A stretch of 64,000 nucleotides of DNA from CAG-390 sp045644325. GTDB lineage: Bacteria; Bacillota; Clostridia; Oscillospirales; CAG-272. A program made the position numbers and the translations under genes. Position 1 is the stretch's first letter; every line of letters begins with the position of its first letter. Below are positions 25,951-35,023 of this stretch, piece by piece. The notes beneath the pieces were generated by a model. It was not told the DNA's origin, did not search any database, and was given only the letters and a program-made list of their open reading frames with translations. Location of the stretch: the NCBI GenBank assembly GCA_045644325.1, contig JAZRGT010000097.1, forward strand, positions 1 to 64,000. The letters run 5' to 3'.

Positions 25951-26092
25951 TGTAGGGACCGACGTCCCCGGCGGTCCGAGCCAAATGATATTATCGCTGT
26001 GCATAAAATTAAGAAAATACTGCTATAGTCTCTGGATTTGACCAAATATATAATTTTATGCCCACGGACCGCCGAGGACGTCGGTCCCTACA
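25951..26092. repeat. MITE-like element with 28-bp terminal inverted repeats
   Basis: The end TGTAGGGACCGACGTCCCCG (25951 onward, arm to 25978) matches the reverse complement of 26065-26092 with one mismatch. A second, inner inverted repeat (GCATAAAATTA / TAATTTTATGC) continues the fold. No open frame inside. It fills most of the 330-base gap before the next gene. Confidence 0.75.
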
Positions 26093-26118
26093 GTATATAA
26101 TTTTAATTTAACAAAAAC

Positions 26119-26147
26119 TTGACATCCCGCTAAAAATATGATATATT
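26119..26147 (+). promoter_or_regulatory. Promoter of small membrane protein gene
   Basis: TTGACA (26119-26124), 17-bp spacer, TATATT (26142-26147). Confidence 0.75.
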
Positions 26148-26192
26148 AATGTTGTAGGAACTTTTCGCCCTTTTCAGCCAAAAGGAGGAAGT

Positions 26193-26615
26193 ATGAAACT
26201 CAAAAGATGGCTCTTGCCGCCCGCGGCGATCATATTCGGTATAGTTTTGTTTTTGTTGTTCGGCTTGATACTTTCACTCCCCGACAGCATCACTGCCATT
26301 GCAATTATTACGGTTATACTCGCTGATCTTTGCCTGTTTGTTCTTCCCGCTGTTTTCTCATTTTTCTATAGCTTCAAGTATTTAAAAGACGCAAATCGAA
26401 AATTCCTATTTATCCTCTATAACTCATTTTTGTTCTCCGCTGCGGTAGCATCATTGGTATTCCCGACTCACAATGCTTTCGCGCTCATTCTCTCACCGAT
26501 ACTTTTTGTCATTTGCATTATTTCGGGAGCAATCGGAATTTTCATAAGCAAAAAATCCGAAAAGGAACCGGAATATACCGCACAGTTTAGCGGAGTTAGT
26601 ATGGATAATGAATAA
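26193..26615 (+). CDS. Small four-helix membrane protein, unknown
   Basis: 140 aa with four hydrophobic segments and a short polar tail. AAAGGAGG (26181-26188) precedes the ATG. No family recognised. Codon use is AT-richer than its neighbours. Flanked by a MITE-like element and by a hairpin array, so the locus may be relatively mobile. Confidence 0.7.
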   Translation: MKLKRWLLPPAAIIFGIVLFLLFGLILSLPDSITAIAIITVILADLCLFVLPAVFSFFYSFKYLKDANRKFLFILYNSFLFSAAVASLVFPTHNAFALILSPILFVICIISGAIGIFISKKSEKEPEYTAQFSGVSMDNE

Positions 26616-26631
26616 TACCCTTTTATTTAAT

Positions 26632-26661
26632 CGCAGGATTCTCTCGAGTCCTGCGTTTTTT
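26632..26661 (+). terminator. Rho-independent terminator
   Basis: CGCAGGA and TCCTGCG stem followed by a run of T. Confidence 0.8.
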
Positions 26662-26693
26662 ATCAATGCATATATGTTCGCACACTTTTACTC

Positions 26694-26945
26694 CTCCCTC
26701 CGGTTTACGGAGGGAGGGCGGGAGGGTGGTCCCGATTTGCCGAGACAAAATTATAGGATATCGAGAAAATCAATGTAGCTGCACCAAAAACGAGCACTCA
26801 AAAAACATCGGCACCGCCGATGAAGAAGCCCGCCCGCTTGCGGGAGGGTTGGGTGGGTATAGAGCGGCGCGGGGTTTTACCGCCGAAAGAAAATCAAGGG
26901 CGAAATATAATAGAAATGTGAAAATCCGCAAGGCGGATTTTTTCC
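26694..26945. other. Intergenic region, hairpins only
   Basis: No credible gene. Contains a CCTCCCTCCG/CGGAGGGAGG hairpin (about 26695-26720) and a AAATCCGC/GCGGATTT hairpin with a T-run (about 26923-26945). Confidence 0.5.
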
Positions 26946-26949
26946 TTTA

Positions 26950-27052
26950 CGTTCCGCAAAGCGGAACATATCGCGTCGGCGCAAGCCGACATATCGTGTT
27001 TCAACATATCGTGCCGAAGGCATATCGTGCGCGCTCTGCGGAGCGCGCGGGG
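26950..27052. repeat. Comb of five hairpins separated by ATATCG
   Basis: Hairpins GTTCCGC-GCGGAAC, GTCGGC-GCCGAC, GT-AC (GTTTCAAC), GC-GC (GCCGAAGGC) and GCGCGCTC-GAGCGCGC are separated each time by ATATCGC or ATATCGT. The hairpin arms differ and the spacer is constant. Confidence 0.75.
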
Positions 27053-27316
27053 TGACAGAGCGCAAATACTTGCCTTCGGCAAGTTGCAACTCTGTCCAAA
27101 AAGCCGAAGCAGAGCTTCGCCTTTTTGAAGCACGGTGGCGAAGGCTGAAGCCTTCGCATTAAAATGAGGCTCTGTGCAGCTCTGACGGTTTTCCGAAGGA
27201 AAATGGAGGTGTAAGCCGACAAGGCAGAGTTGCAGCTTGCCGCAGGCAAGTGTTCGTGCTCCGCTTAAGGAACTTTTTGAAAAAAGTTCCTTAAGAATCT
27301 TCAAAAACTTTCAAGC
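27020..27316 (-). repeat. Family A hairpin repeat (copy A3)
   Basis: Shares CTGTCCAAAA, CGAAGGCTGAAGCCTTCG, CCGACAAGGCAGAGTTGC and GGAACTTTTTGAAAAAAGTT blocks with 34696-34975 in opposite orientation. It is the only family A copy not next to the 3' end of a gene. Confidence 0.8.
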
Positions 27317-27349
27317 TGTTTTGTGGGGGCATTAATCGGCAAAAAAGAC

Positions 27350-27378
27350 TTGACTTTTCCCCGATTTTGTAGTATTAT
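27350..27378 (+). promoter_or_regulatory. Promoter of aminotransferase gene
   Basis: TTGACT (27350-27355), 17-bp spacer, TATTAT (27373-27378). Confidence 0.75.
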
Positions 27379-27420
27379 ATATTATGTATATTTATATTTA
27401 CCCATAATAGGAGCAAAACA

Positions 27421-28659
27421 ATGGAATACCGCATTTCAAACAAGCTTGCGGCGCTCAAGCCGTCGGCTATCAGAGAAATATTCAAATCGCTTTCTGACCC
27501 TTCGATCATCGCTTTTGCGGCGGGCAACCCCGCGGCGGAGTCCTTCCCCGTCGAAGCTCTCGCCGAGATCACGGCTGACATTTTCGCAAACGAGCCCGTC
27601 AAGGCTCTGCAGTACGGTCAGACCGAAGGTTATCCCCCTCTGCGCGAGGCTGTGAACAAGCGTCTCGCCGAAAAGTTCTCGATCGGCGCATCGGTCGAGA
27701 AGGGCGACAAATATAACGACACCACCCTCATCGTCAGCGGAGGCAATCAGGGCATCGAGCTTTCCTGCAAGGTTCTTTGCAACGAGGGCGACATCGTCCT
27801 CTGCGAGGATCCCTCCTTCATCGGCGCACTCAACGCCTTCCGTTCGAACGGCGCGATCACCAAGGGCATCCCGCTCCGCGATGACGGAATCGACACCGAT
27901 ATTCTTGAAGCCACTCTTGCCGCAGACCGCGCGGGCGAGAACAAGATCAAGATGCTCTATCTCATCCCCACCTTCCACAATCCCGCGGGAATCACGACTT
28001 CCCTCGAGGTCCGCAAGAAGGTATATGAGATCGCAGTAAAATACGAGCTCGTCATCCTCGAAGACAACCCCTACGGCGAGCTTCGCTTCGCGGGCGAGGA
28101 GATCCCCACCATCAAGAGCATGGACACCGAAGGACTCGTTCTTTACTGCTCTTCCTTCTCGAAGATCCTCTCGGCAGGTATGCGAATCGGATTCATCACG
28201 GGTCCCGAGAAGCTGATGCAGAAAATGGTCGTTGCAAAGCAGGTTGAGGACGTTCACACCAACCAGCTCTTCCAGATGCTCTGCCACCGCTTCGTCACCG
28301 AGCGCGATCTTGACGGTCACATCGAGATGATCCGTGCGATCTACCGCCGCAAGTGCGGAATTATGATGAAGGGACTCGATGAAAATCTTCCCAAATCATT
28401 CAAGTTCACACGCCCCGAGGGCGGACTCTTCGTCTGGTGCACTCTCCCCGAGGGCATCGATATGACCGAATTCGTCGCGCGCTGTCTCAAGAACAAGCTC
28501 GCGATCGTCCCCGGCACGGCATTCTGCCCCGATGAAAACGGCACTTCAAATTCGGTACGCTTCAACTATTCCACTCCCTCCGACGAGCAGATCGAGCGCG
28601 GATGCGTGATCCTCGGCGAGGTCGCACGCGAAATGCTTGCAGAGAACACCCAATTGTAA
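27421..28659 (+). CDS. PLP-dependent class I/II aminotransferase
   Basis: 412 aa. Fold type I aminotransferase close to the MocR/2-aminoadipate transaminase branch but without an N-terminal HTH. Seen: AFAAGNPAAESFP near residue 38, YGQTEGYPPLREA near 61, the NPAG substrate/cofactor motif, the DNPYGELRF loop, and the Schiff-base Lys in SSFSKIL near 246. It transfers amino groups between amino and keto acids; exact substrate unknown. The last codons and stop lie inside a palindromic repeat (28651 onward). Confidence 0.9.
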   Translation: MEYRISNKLAALKPSAIREIFKSLSDPSIIAFAAGNPAAESFPVEALAEITADIFANEPVKALQYGQTEGYPPLREAVNKRLAEKFSIGASVEKGDKYNDTTLIVSGGNQGIELSCKVLCNEGDIVLCEDPSFIGALNAFRSNGAITKGIPLRDDGIDTDILEATLAADRAGENKIKMLYLIPTFHNPAGITTSLEVRKKVYEIAVKYELVILEDNPYGELRFAGEEIPTIKSMDTEGLVLYCSSFSKILSAGMRIGFITGPEKLMQKMVVAKQVEDVHTNQLFQMLCHRFVTERDLDGHIEMIRAIYRRKCGIMMKGLDENLPKSFKFTRPEGGLFVWCTLPEGIDMTEFVARCLKNKLAIVPGTAFCPDENGTSNSVRFNYSTPSDEQIERGCVILGEVAREMLAENTQL

Positions 28660-28805
28660 AACTGCGTTTTACAATTGAAAACGCGCGCTTATCGCCGCCG
28701 TCAAAATCGCAGATTTTGACGCTTCCCCTCGGCGCGCGGGCTCGCACAGCTCGCCTAAGCGGTGTTTTTTCGGAGGCAAAGCCCCCGAAAAACGGATTTT
28801 ATTAA
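28651..28805 (+). repeat. Family B 3'-end palindromic repeat (copy B1)
   Basis: Begins with CAATTGTAAAA / TTTTACAATTG, whose first arm contains the aminotransferase stop codon. Then come GCGCGC-type and TCAAAATC/GATTTTGA hairpins and a CGGTGTTTTTTCGG end. Shared with 57590-57745. Confidence 0.8.
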
Positions 28806-28853
28806 AATTACTATCACATATACAGAGATACAATATAAAGAGGTACAGAAAAA

Positions 28854-29855
28854 ATGACAGATAACAGACCAGTTTCCTTCTCGGGCGTTCAGCCGAGCGG
28901 AAACCTTACCATAGGAAACTACCTCGGAGCGATCAAGAACTTCCCCATCTACTCCGAGCAGTACAAGTGCTTCTACTGCGTCGTCGACCAGCACGCGATC
29001 ACCGTTCGTCAGGTGCCCGCCGAGCTTCGCCGCCGCACCTACGAGACCCTCGCGCTCTACATCGCTTGCGGTCTTGATCCCGAAAAGAACACCCTCTACG
29101 TTCAGTCCCACGTCCCCGCGCACACCGAAATGGCTTGGATGCTCAATTGCTTCACTATGTTCGGCGAGCTTTCCCGTATGACACAGTTCAAGGATAAGAG
29201 CGCGAAGCACGCTGACAACATCAACGCGGGACTTTTCACCTATCCCGTTCTTATGGCAGCTGATATTCTCCTTTATCAGACCAACGTCGTACCGATCGGC
29301 GCGGACCAGAAACAGCATCTTGAGCTTGCCCGCAACATCGCCGACCGCTTCAATCAGCTCTATCCCGACACCTTCGCTATGCCCGAGCCCATCATCGCAA
29401 AGTCGGGCGCAAAGATCATGTCGCTTGCAGAGCCCACTCAGAAGATGTCGAAGTCGGACGAAAACGAGAACGCGGTCGTTCGCATTCTCGACACTCCCGA
29501 CGCAATTATGCGCAAGTTCAAGAGAGCCGTTACCGACTCGGAGAGCGAGGTCCGCTTCGATCCCGAAAACAAGCCCGGCGTTTCCAATCTTCTCACCATC
29601 TACTCCTGCTTCTCGGGCAAGTCAATCGAGGAGGCAGAGCGCGAGTTTGATGGCAAGGGCTACGGCGACTTCAAGACAGCCGTCGGTCAGGTCTGCTGCG
29701 AAAAGCTCATTCCCGTTCAGGAGGAATACCGCCGCATTCTCGCAGACAAGGCATATCTTGAAGAGGTTATGAAAAAAGGCGCGGACGAGGCTTCTTACTA
29801 CGCACGCAAGACGCTCTCGAAGGTCCGCAGAAAATTGGGGTTCGTTAACTTATGA
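28854..29855 (+). CDS. trpS: Tryptophanyl-tRNA synthetase
   Basis: 333 aa, normal length for a class Ic enzyme. The HIGH-type motif TIGN lies in PSGNLTIGNYLGA near residues 13-25 and the second motif is KMSKSDENENAV near 198. It charges tRNA-Trp. AAAGAGG precedes the ATG. The leader is short and lacks room for a T-box. Its stop overlaps rimO by 4 bases, giving a trpS-rimO-pgsA operon. Confidence 0.96.
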   Translation: MTDNRPVSFSGVQPSGNLTIGNYLGAIKNFPIYSEQYKCFYCVVDQHAITVRQVPAELRRRTYETLALYIACGLDPEKNTLYVQSHVPAHTEMAWMLNCFTMFGELSRMTQFKDKSAKHADNINAGLFTYPVLMAADILLYQTNVVPIGADQKQHLELARNIADRFNQLYPDTFAMPEPIIAKSGAKIMSLAEPTQKMSKSDENENAVVRILDTPDAIMRKFKRAVTDSESEVRFDPENKPGVSNLLTIYSCFSGKSIEEAEREFDGKGYGDFKTAVGQVCCEKLIPVQEEYRRILADKAYLEEVMKKGADEASYYARKTLSKVRRKLGFVNL

Positions 29856-31189
29856 AAATAGGATTTGTTTCACTCGGATGTCCGAAAAATCAGCTTGACA
29901 CCGAGGTTATGCTTCACCACCTTCTCGAGGCGGGATATGAGATCACGCCCGACGAGACAGAGGCTGATATCATCGTCATCAACACCTGCGCCTTCATCGA
30001 GGCGGCAAAAAAGGAAGCCATCGACAATATCCTCGATATTGCGTGGTTCAAGGAAAACAAGAGCCTTAAGGGCATTATCGTAACCGGCTGTATGACCGAG
30101 CGCTACCGCGAGGCGGTTCTCGAGGAATTCCCCGAGGTCGATGCAGTTCTCGGTGTCGGCTCGATCCACAAGATCGTTGAAGCTGTCAAATACGTTGAAG
30201 AAAAGGGACGCGGATATTCCTCCTTCCTCGACAAGGACGAAGTCGAGCTCGGCGGCGACCGCGTGCTGACCACTCCCGCACATTGGACCTATCTCAAGAT
30301 CGCGGAGGGCTGCGACAACCGTTGCACCTACTGCGCTATCCCCGACATCCGCGGCAAGTTCAGAAGCCGCCCGATGGAGGATATCGTCAAGGAAGCCGTC
30401 GGACTCGAAGAGCTCGGCGCAAAGGAAATCATCGTCATCGCGCAGGACACCACCCGCTACGGACTTGATCTCTACGGTGAATACTCGCTCTCAAAGCTCC
30501 TCGAAGAGCTTCTGAAGGCAACCAAAACCGCGCGCTACCGTCTGCTTTACTGCTATCCCGACAAGATCACGGATGAGCTCTGCGACGTTATCGCAAATAA
30601 CGAGCGCATTATCAAGTATATCGACATTCCCGTTCAGCACGTCAACAATGACATTCTCCGCAGAATGAACCGCCACGGCGGCGAGGAAGCCGTTCGCTCG
30701 GCTGTAAAGAAGCTTCGCGAGCGCATCCCCGGCATCACCCTGCGCTCGACCGTCATCGTCGGCTTCCCCGGCGAGACCGAGGAGGCGTTCGAGGAGCTTT
30801 GCGAATTCATCAAGGAAACCGAATTCGATCGCCTCGGCGCATTCCCCTACTCTCCCGAGGAGGGTACTCCCGCGGCGACCTTTGAGGGTCAGATCGATGA
30901 GCAGGTCAAGATCGACCGCGCCGATATCATTATGCAAACCCAGTATTCGATTATGGAAAAGAAGAACGCCGAAATGATCGGCAAGACCGTTCGCGTTCTC
31001 GTTGAGGACTTCGATCCCGTATCCGAAATGCACTTCGGACGCGGCGACGCGGATGCGCCCGAGATCGACGGCAAGGTATACTTCTCCGCACGCCGCCGCA
31101 TCGCGCCCGGCAGCATCGTCAGCGTTAAGATCGAGGACGTGCTTGATTACGATCTCTGCGGAAAGGCTCTGCTTTTCCCCGAAGCGTGA
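29852..31189 (+). CDS. rimO: Ribosomal protein S12 methylthiotransferase
   Basis: 445 aa. The N-terminal UPF0004 domain (SLGCPKNQLDTE, INTCAF) binds one 4Fe-4S cluster, and the radical SAM motif EGCDNRCTYCAIP near residue 149 binds the second. A C-terminal TRAM-like domain is present. The SLGCPKNQ-DTE signature separates RimO from MiaB. It methylthiolates an Asp of ribosomal protein S12. Translationally coupled to trpS. Confidence 0.94.
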   Translation: MKIGFVSLGCPKNQLDTEVMLHHLLEAGYEITPDETEADIIVINTCAFIEAAKKEAIDNILDIAWFKENKSLKGIIVTGCMTERYREAVLEEFPEVDAVLGVGSIHKIVEAVKYVEEKGRGYSSFLDKDEVELGGDRVLTTPAHWTYLKIAEGCDNRCTYCAIPDIRGKFRSRPMEDIVKEAVGLEELGAKEIIVIAQDTTRYGLDLYGEYSLSKLLEELLKATKTARYRLLYCYPDKITDELCDVIANNERIIKYIDIPVQHVNNDILRRMNRHGGEEAVRSAVKKLRERIPGITLRSTVIVGFPGETEEAFEELCEFIKETEFDRLGAFPYSPEEGTPAATFEGQIDEQVKIDRADIIMQTQYSIMEKKNAEMIGKTVRVLVEDFDPVSEMHFGRGDADAPEIDGKVYFSARRRIAPGSIVSVKIEDVLDYDLCGKALLFPEA

Positions 31190-31197
31190 GGCGAAAA

Positions 31198-31824
31198 ATG
31201 GCAAAATCAAAGATGAATCTTCCGAATAAGCTGACAGTTATGCGAATGTTTATGGTTCCTGTCTGCATCGCCGCCATCCTCATCCCCGAGGCGTGGCTCG
31301 ATCCCAACCTGACCGCCATAATCGCGCTCGTCATCTTCGCCGCCGCGTCGATCACCGACGCGATCGACGGCAAGCTTGCAAGGAAATATAATCTGATAAC
31401 CGATTTCGGTAAATTTATGGATCCCCTTGCCGACAAATTCCTCGTTCTCGGAAGCCTGCTTGCCATCCTTTACCGCTATGAGCAGATGAAGACCTGGCTC
31501 TTCTGGGCAGTCCTCGTGGTCATCTTCCGCGAATTCGCCGTGACCTCGATCAGACTTGTCGTAAGCTCGTCCTCGGGCGTAGTCATCGCGGCAAACTGGC
31601 TCGGCAAGGTCAAAACGGTGACACAGATGTCCGCAATCATCGTGCTTCTTCTCGAACCCGTGATCTATAACACCATCGAAAAAAGCGAAACCGACCTTCC
31701 CGACTTTTTCAATACCTATCCCCCTGCAACAGTAATCCTCTGCGCACTTATGACCGTCTTCACCGTCTGGTCGGGCGTCAATTACCTCGCGGCGTATTGG
31801 AGTTATTTAGATCCCGAAAAATAA
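31198..31824 (+). CDS. pgsA: CDP-diacylglycerol-glycerol-3-phosphate 3-phosphatidyltransferase
   Basis: 208 aa, about five hydrophobic helices. The CDP-alcohol phosphatidyltransferase motif D-G-x2-A-R-x8-G-x3-D-x3-D is intact (DGKLARKYN ... FGKFMDPLADK near residues 57-79). It makes phosphatidylglycerol-phosphate in the membrane. ATG 31198 is preferred; an in-frame GTG at 31186 overlaps the rimO stop. Last gene of the trpS-rimO-pgsA operon. Confidence 0.92.
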   Translation: MAKSKMNLPNKLTVMRMFMVPVCIAAILIPEAWLDPNLTAIIALVIFAAASITDAIDGKLARKYNLITDFGKFMDPLADKFLVLGSLLAILYRYEQMKTWLFWAVLVVIFREFAVTSIRLVVSSSSGVVIAANWLGKVKTVTQMSAIIVLLLEPVIYNTIEKSETDLPDFFNTYPPATVILCALMTVFTVWSGVNYLAAYWSYLDPEK

Positions 31825-31828
31825 AAAA

Positions 31829-32003
31829 GCGGAAAGTTTTCGTCCACCTTTTTCAAAAGGTGGCGGAGTTTGAGGCGGAGCCTCATTTCAATGCGAAGGC
31901 TTCAGCCTTCGCCAATCCTGCTTCAAAATCACGAAGCTTCGCTTCGTGATTTTGGACATATACAATACTTCCCGAATGTAGGGAAGTATTGTATATGTCC
32001 CCC
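31829..32003 (+). repeat. Family A 3'-end hairpin repeat (copy A4)
   Basis: Begins 5 bases after the pgsA stop with GCGGAAAGTTTTCGTCC, then CCACCTTT/AAAGGTGG, GAGGCGGAGCCTC, GCGAAGGC/GCCTTCGC, ATCACGAAGC/GCTTCGTGAT and an outer GGACATATAC/GTATATGTCC stem. Confidence 0.85.
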
Positions 32004-32060
32004 ACAGTTGATAATTAAATTTGTGCTCCTATCGAGCATAAATCAGTACATTTTTACCCA

Positions 32061-32158
32061 AACAACCGTAAGTTGAGCAAAAATCCACTTACGGTTGTTC
32101 GATTTTGGCACAAAACAACCTTTGATATCTTCATTTTCTGCCTCGCAAATGATATAAT
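32061..32158 (+). promoter_or_regulatory. Shared control region of XRE regulator 1
   Basis: Inverted repeat AACAACCGTAAGT / ACTTACGGTTGTT (32061-32099), then AACAACCTTTGATATCTTC and TATAAT at 32153-32158. The same layout precedes the paralogue at 35151. It may be an operator, or a terminator duplicated along with the promoter. Confidence 0.6.
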
Positions 32159-32188
32159 TGTGGCAGAAAAAGAAAGGAGTTCAGACGA

Positions 32189-32704
32189 ATGAACACTATC
32201 GGAAAAAGAATCGCGGAATACCGCAAGAAGAAAAACCTCAAGCAGGACGAGCTTGCCGAAATGCTCGGCGTTTCGCCGCAAGCGGTAAGCAAATGGGAAA
32301 ACGACCTCTCATGTCCCGACATTTCACTTTTGCCCGAGCTTTCAAGAATCCTCGGTATCAGCATCGACGAGCTTGTGCAGGGCAAAAAGGAAGAACCCGT
32401 CGTCACAGTTCTCCCCGAAGAAGAACGGAAGGACATCGATAAAATGATGCTCCGAATAATCGTTGAGAGCAAGAACGGCGACCACGTGCGCGTTAATCTG
32501 CCAATGGCTCTTGTAAAGGTTGCGCTCGAGACCGGTATGACAATGCCAAAGGTTAATGCAAAAATCAACGATAAACTCGGAGAGGATGCGCTCAGCGGCA
32601 TAGATTTCGCCCAAATTCTCAAAATGGTCGAGCTGGGCGCGATCGGCAACCTCGTTGAAGTTGAAAGCGGAGACGGCGATACTGTTAAAATTTTTGTAGA
32701 ATGA
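32189..32704 (+). CDS. XRE-family regulator with C-terminal SHOCT-like domain
   Basis: 171 aa. An N-terminal HTH (about 5-60) with the QAVSKWENDLSCPDISLLP recognition region is followed by a linker and a C-terminal domain (about 85-170) with an I-V-E-S-x-x-G-D-x-V-x-V-N-L-P strand pair. Nearly identical in the HTH to the protein at 35151. It overlaps the next small gene by 4 bases (ATGA) and heads an operon with an ABC exporter, so it probably controls that exporter and possibly itself. Confidence 0.85.
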   Translation: MNTIGKRIAEYRKKKNLKQDELAEMLGVSPQAVSKWENDLSCPDISLLPELSRILGISIDELVQGKKEEPVVTVLPEEERKDIDKMMLRIIVESKNGDHVRVNLPMALVKVALETGMTMPKVNAKINDKLGEDALSGIDFAQILKMVELGAIGNLVEVESGDGDTVKIFVE

Positions 32705-32964
32705 AAATTAGATTTTTGGAAAGCGGCGGAAAGCCGAAAAAGATCGTGATCCCCAATTTCCTATTTCTCTCCCCGCCATCGCTCGCGATACTTACTTCCT
32801 ACATTAATAAAGAAGCGAAGAAAAACGGCGGCGACAGGATAAAATATTCCCAACTTGCGGCAATCGCCAAAGCGGTCAAAAAATGCCAAAAGGACTTTGG
32901 CGGCGAATGGACCCTCGTTGACGTCCTTTCCGCGGACGGCGAACATGTCAAGATCATTTTATAA
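32701..32964 (+). CDS. Small protein related to the regulator's C-terminal domain
   Basis: 87 aa. Its ending (VDVLSADGEHVKIIL) echoes the end of the upstream regulator (VEVESGDGDTVKIFVE), suggesting the same small domain as a separate partner protein. Translationally coupled by ATGA overlap and 12 bases before the exporter gene. Role unknown; a modulator of the regulator or exporter is plausible. Confidence 0.7.
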   Translation: MKIRFLESGGKPKKIVIPNFLFLSPPSLAILTSYINKEAKKNGGDRIKYSQLAAIAKAVKKCQKDFGGEWTLVDVLSADGEHVKIIL

Positions 32965-32976
32965 GGAAGCATTACT

Positions 32977-34680
32977 ATGACGAACATAAGTCCATACACA
33001 AAACAATTCTATAAAAATAACCGCCTCTGCTTTGCATTCGCCTTCAGCGAAGCAATCTTTTCGGCGGCAATTGCGCTGGTAATATCGTGGCTGCTAAGGG
33101 AAATACTCGACCTCATCGGCGGCAGCTCGGTATTTACACTGCGTGAGCTTACGCTTATATCGATCGCGCTATGCTTCGGCGCAATCGTCGGCTATCTTAT
33201 CGTGTATAAATCCAAGCCTCGCTTCATCACGCGCGGAATTTCGCAGTACAAGGAATACGTTTTCTCCGAAATATCAAGGAAAAACATCTCAGCTTTCTCG
33301 GGCGAAAATTCCTCGGTCTACATCTCCGCGCTGACAAATGACATTCCCGCAATAGAAAAGGGCTATCTGACAAATACCTTTCTGATGCTTGAAAGCATTC
33401 TCACCTTCATCGGCGCAATGGCGTTGATGCTCTGGTACAGCCCGCTTCTGACGCTGATCGCAATTCTTTTGTCACTCCTCCCCCTTATCGCCTCGATACT
33501 CACGGGCAATAAGATGGCAGAAGCCGAAAAGGCAGTTTCAGACAGAAATCAGACTTATACCTCAACCATCAAGGACTGCCTCAGCGGATTTTCGGTCATC
33601 AAGTCCTTCAAGGCTGAGGTGCAGATGTTGAGGATATTCGGCGAGAACGTGCGCGAGCTCGCACGCGCAGAAGAAAAAAAGCAAAAGACCTACATCCTCG
33701 TTCAGCTGTTCGCCGCGGTTGCCGGAACGACCGCACAGCTCGGAGTCTTCATCTTCAGTGCATATCTCGCGCTGTCGGGAAAAGCGATCACCGCAGGTAC
33801 CGCGCTCGTATTCGTTCAGCTTATGAATTACGTTCTTCAGCCGATTGGAACCATACCAACCTGCATTGCAGAACGAAAAGCCGCCCGTGCACTCATCGAA
33901 AAGATTGCCGAAGCAATCAACGCAAACGTCCGCGAGGAAACAAAAAGCGAGAGCTTTGAGCTTTGTGACGGAATTAAGATCAGCAATCTTTCATTCGGTT
34001 ATCAGGAAGATAAACGGGTACTTACCGATATTGATCTCGATTTCGAGCTTGGCAGAAAATACGCCGTGGTCGGTGCTTCGGGAAGCGGAAAATCGACTCT
34101 GCTGTCGCTACTTATGGCATCCTACCCGAATTACAGCGGCAGTATCACCTACGACGGCAGAGAGCTCCGAGAGATCAACAGCGCCGATCTCTACGAGGTA
34201 GAGAGCATCATTCAACAGAATGTTTTCGTCTTCAACGCAACCATCCGCGACAATATCACGATGTTCCGCGAATTTCCCGAGGACGAGATCGAAAGCGCAA
34301 TACGCCTTTCGGGACTTTCCGAGCTGATCGCCGAGAAGGGCGCGAATTATCTCTGCGGAGAGAACGGAAGCGGTCTTTCGGGCGGCGAAAAGCAGCGAAT
34401 TTCTATCGCTCGAAGCCTGCTGAAAAAATCGCAGGTTCTCCTTGTTGACGAAGCCACCGCCGCACTCGACGCAGAAACCGCATTCCGCGTTTCAAGCGCA
34501 CTACTCGCCCTCGACGGCATCACCTGCATCGTGGTCACCCACAACCTCGACGCCGCCCTGCTATCAAAATACGACTCGATCATCACCCTCAAAAACGGCA
34601 AAATCACCGAATCCGGCACTTTCGACGAGCTGATCGAGAAAAAAGGATATTTCTATTCGCTGTTTACTGTTTCGCAGTAA
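32977..34680 (+). CDS. ABC exporter, fused permease and ATPase
   Basis: 567 aa, a half-transporter of the MsbA/LmrA type. A six-helix membrane domain (about 1-300) precedes an ATPase with Walker A GASGSGKSTLL near residue 369, signature LSGGEKQRISIARSL near 467, Walker B VLLVDEATAALD and an H-loop VVTHNLD. It would work as a homodimer exporting a lipid, peptide or drug. AAGGA precedes the ATG. It follows the XRE regulator and small protein in one operon. Confidence 0.9.
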   Translation: MTNISPYTKQFYKNNRLCFAFAFSEAIFSAAIALVISWLLREILDLIGGSSVFTLRELTLISIALCFGAIVGYLIVYKSKPRFITRGISQYKEYVFSEISRKNISAFSGENSSVYISALTNDIPAIEKGYLTNTFLMLESILTFIGAMALMLWYSPLLTLIAILLSLLPLIASILTGNKMAEAEKAVSDRNQTYTSTIKDCLSGFSVIKSFKAEVQMLRIFGENVRELARAEEKKQKTYILVQLFAAVAGTTAQLGVFIFSAYLALSGKAITAGTALVFVQLMNYVLQPIGTIPTCIAERKAARALIEKIAEAINANVREETKSESFELCDGIKISNLSFGYQEDKRVLTDIDLDFELGRKYAVVGASGSGKSTLLSLLMASYPNYSGSITYDGRELREINSADLYEVESIIQQNVFVFNATIRDNITMFREFPEDEIESAIRLSGLSELIAEKGANYLCGENGSGLSGGEKQRISIARSLLKKSQVLLVDEATAALDAETAFRVSSALLALDGITCIVVTHNLDAALLSKYDSIITLKNGKITESGTFDELIEKKGYFYSLFTVSQ

Positions 34681-34695
34681 CCTTTCCGCTCCGCA

Positions 34696-34975
34696 CCAAT
34701 ACCGAAAGCTTTTGAAGATTTTTAAGAAACTTTTCCCGAAAAGTTTCTTAAACGGAGCCCGAACACTTGCCTGCGGCAAGCTGCAACTCTGCCTTGTCGG
34801 CTTACGCCTCCATTTTCCTTCGGAAAACCGTCAGAGCTGCACAGAGCCTCGGACTAATGCGAAGGCTTCAGCCTTCGCCACCGCGCTTCAAAATGACGAA
34901 GCTCCGCTTCGGCATTTTGGACAGAGTCAATCCTTCCCGAATGTAGGGAAGGATTGCGCTCTGTCACCCCTATAC
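34696..34975 (+). repeat. Family A 3'-end hairpin repeat (copy A5)
   Basis: Begins 16 bases after the exporter stop. Contains AAGAAACTTTTC/GAAAAGTTTCTT, TGCCTGCGGCA, CGAAGGCTTCAGCCTTCG and the outer GGACAGAG/CTCTGTC stem around TCCTTCCC/GGGAAGGA. An open frame of 107 codons crosses it but is explained by the repeat. Confidence 0.85.
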
Positions 34976-35023
34976 CCGATCATATTCAAGTACCAAATCC
35001 GTCGTTCAACAATCAAATTTCCA

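Noticed and set aside
26894..27304. 136-codon open frame similar to a 107-codon frame at 34712-35035 (both with GARTLACGKLQLCLVGL)
   Set aside because: The similarity is that of the underlying DNA repeat, whose palindromes happen to stay open; no RBS and the frames do not continue in other copies.
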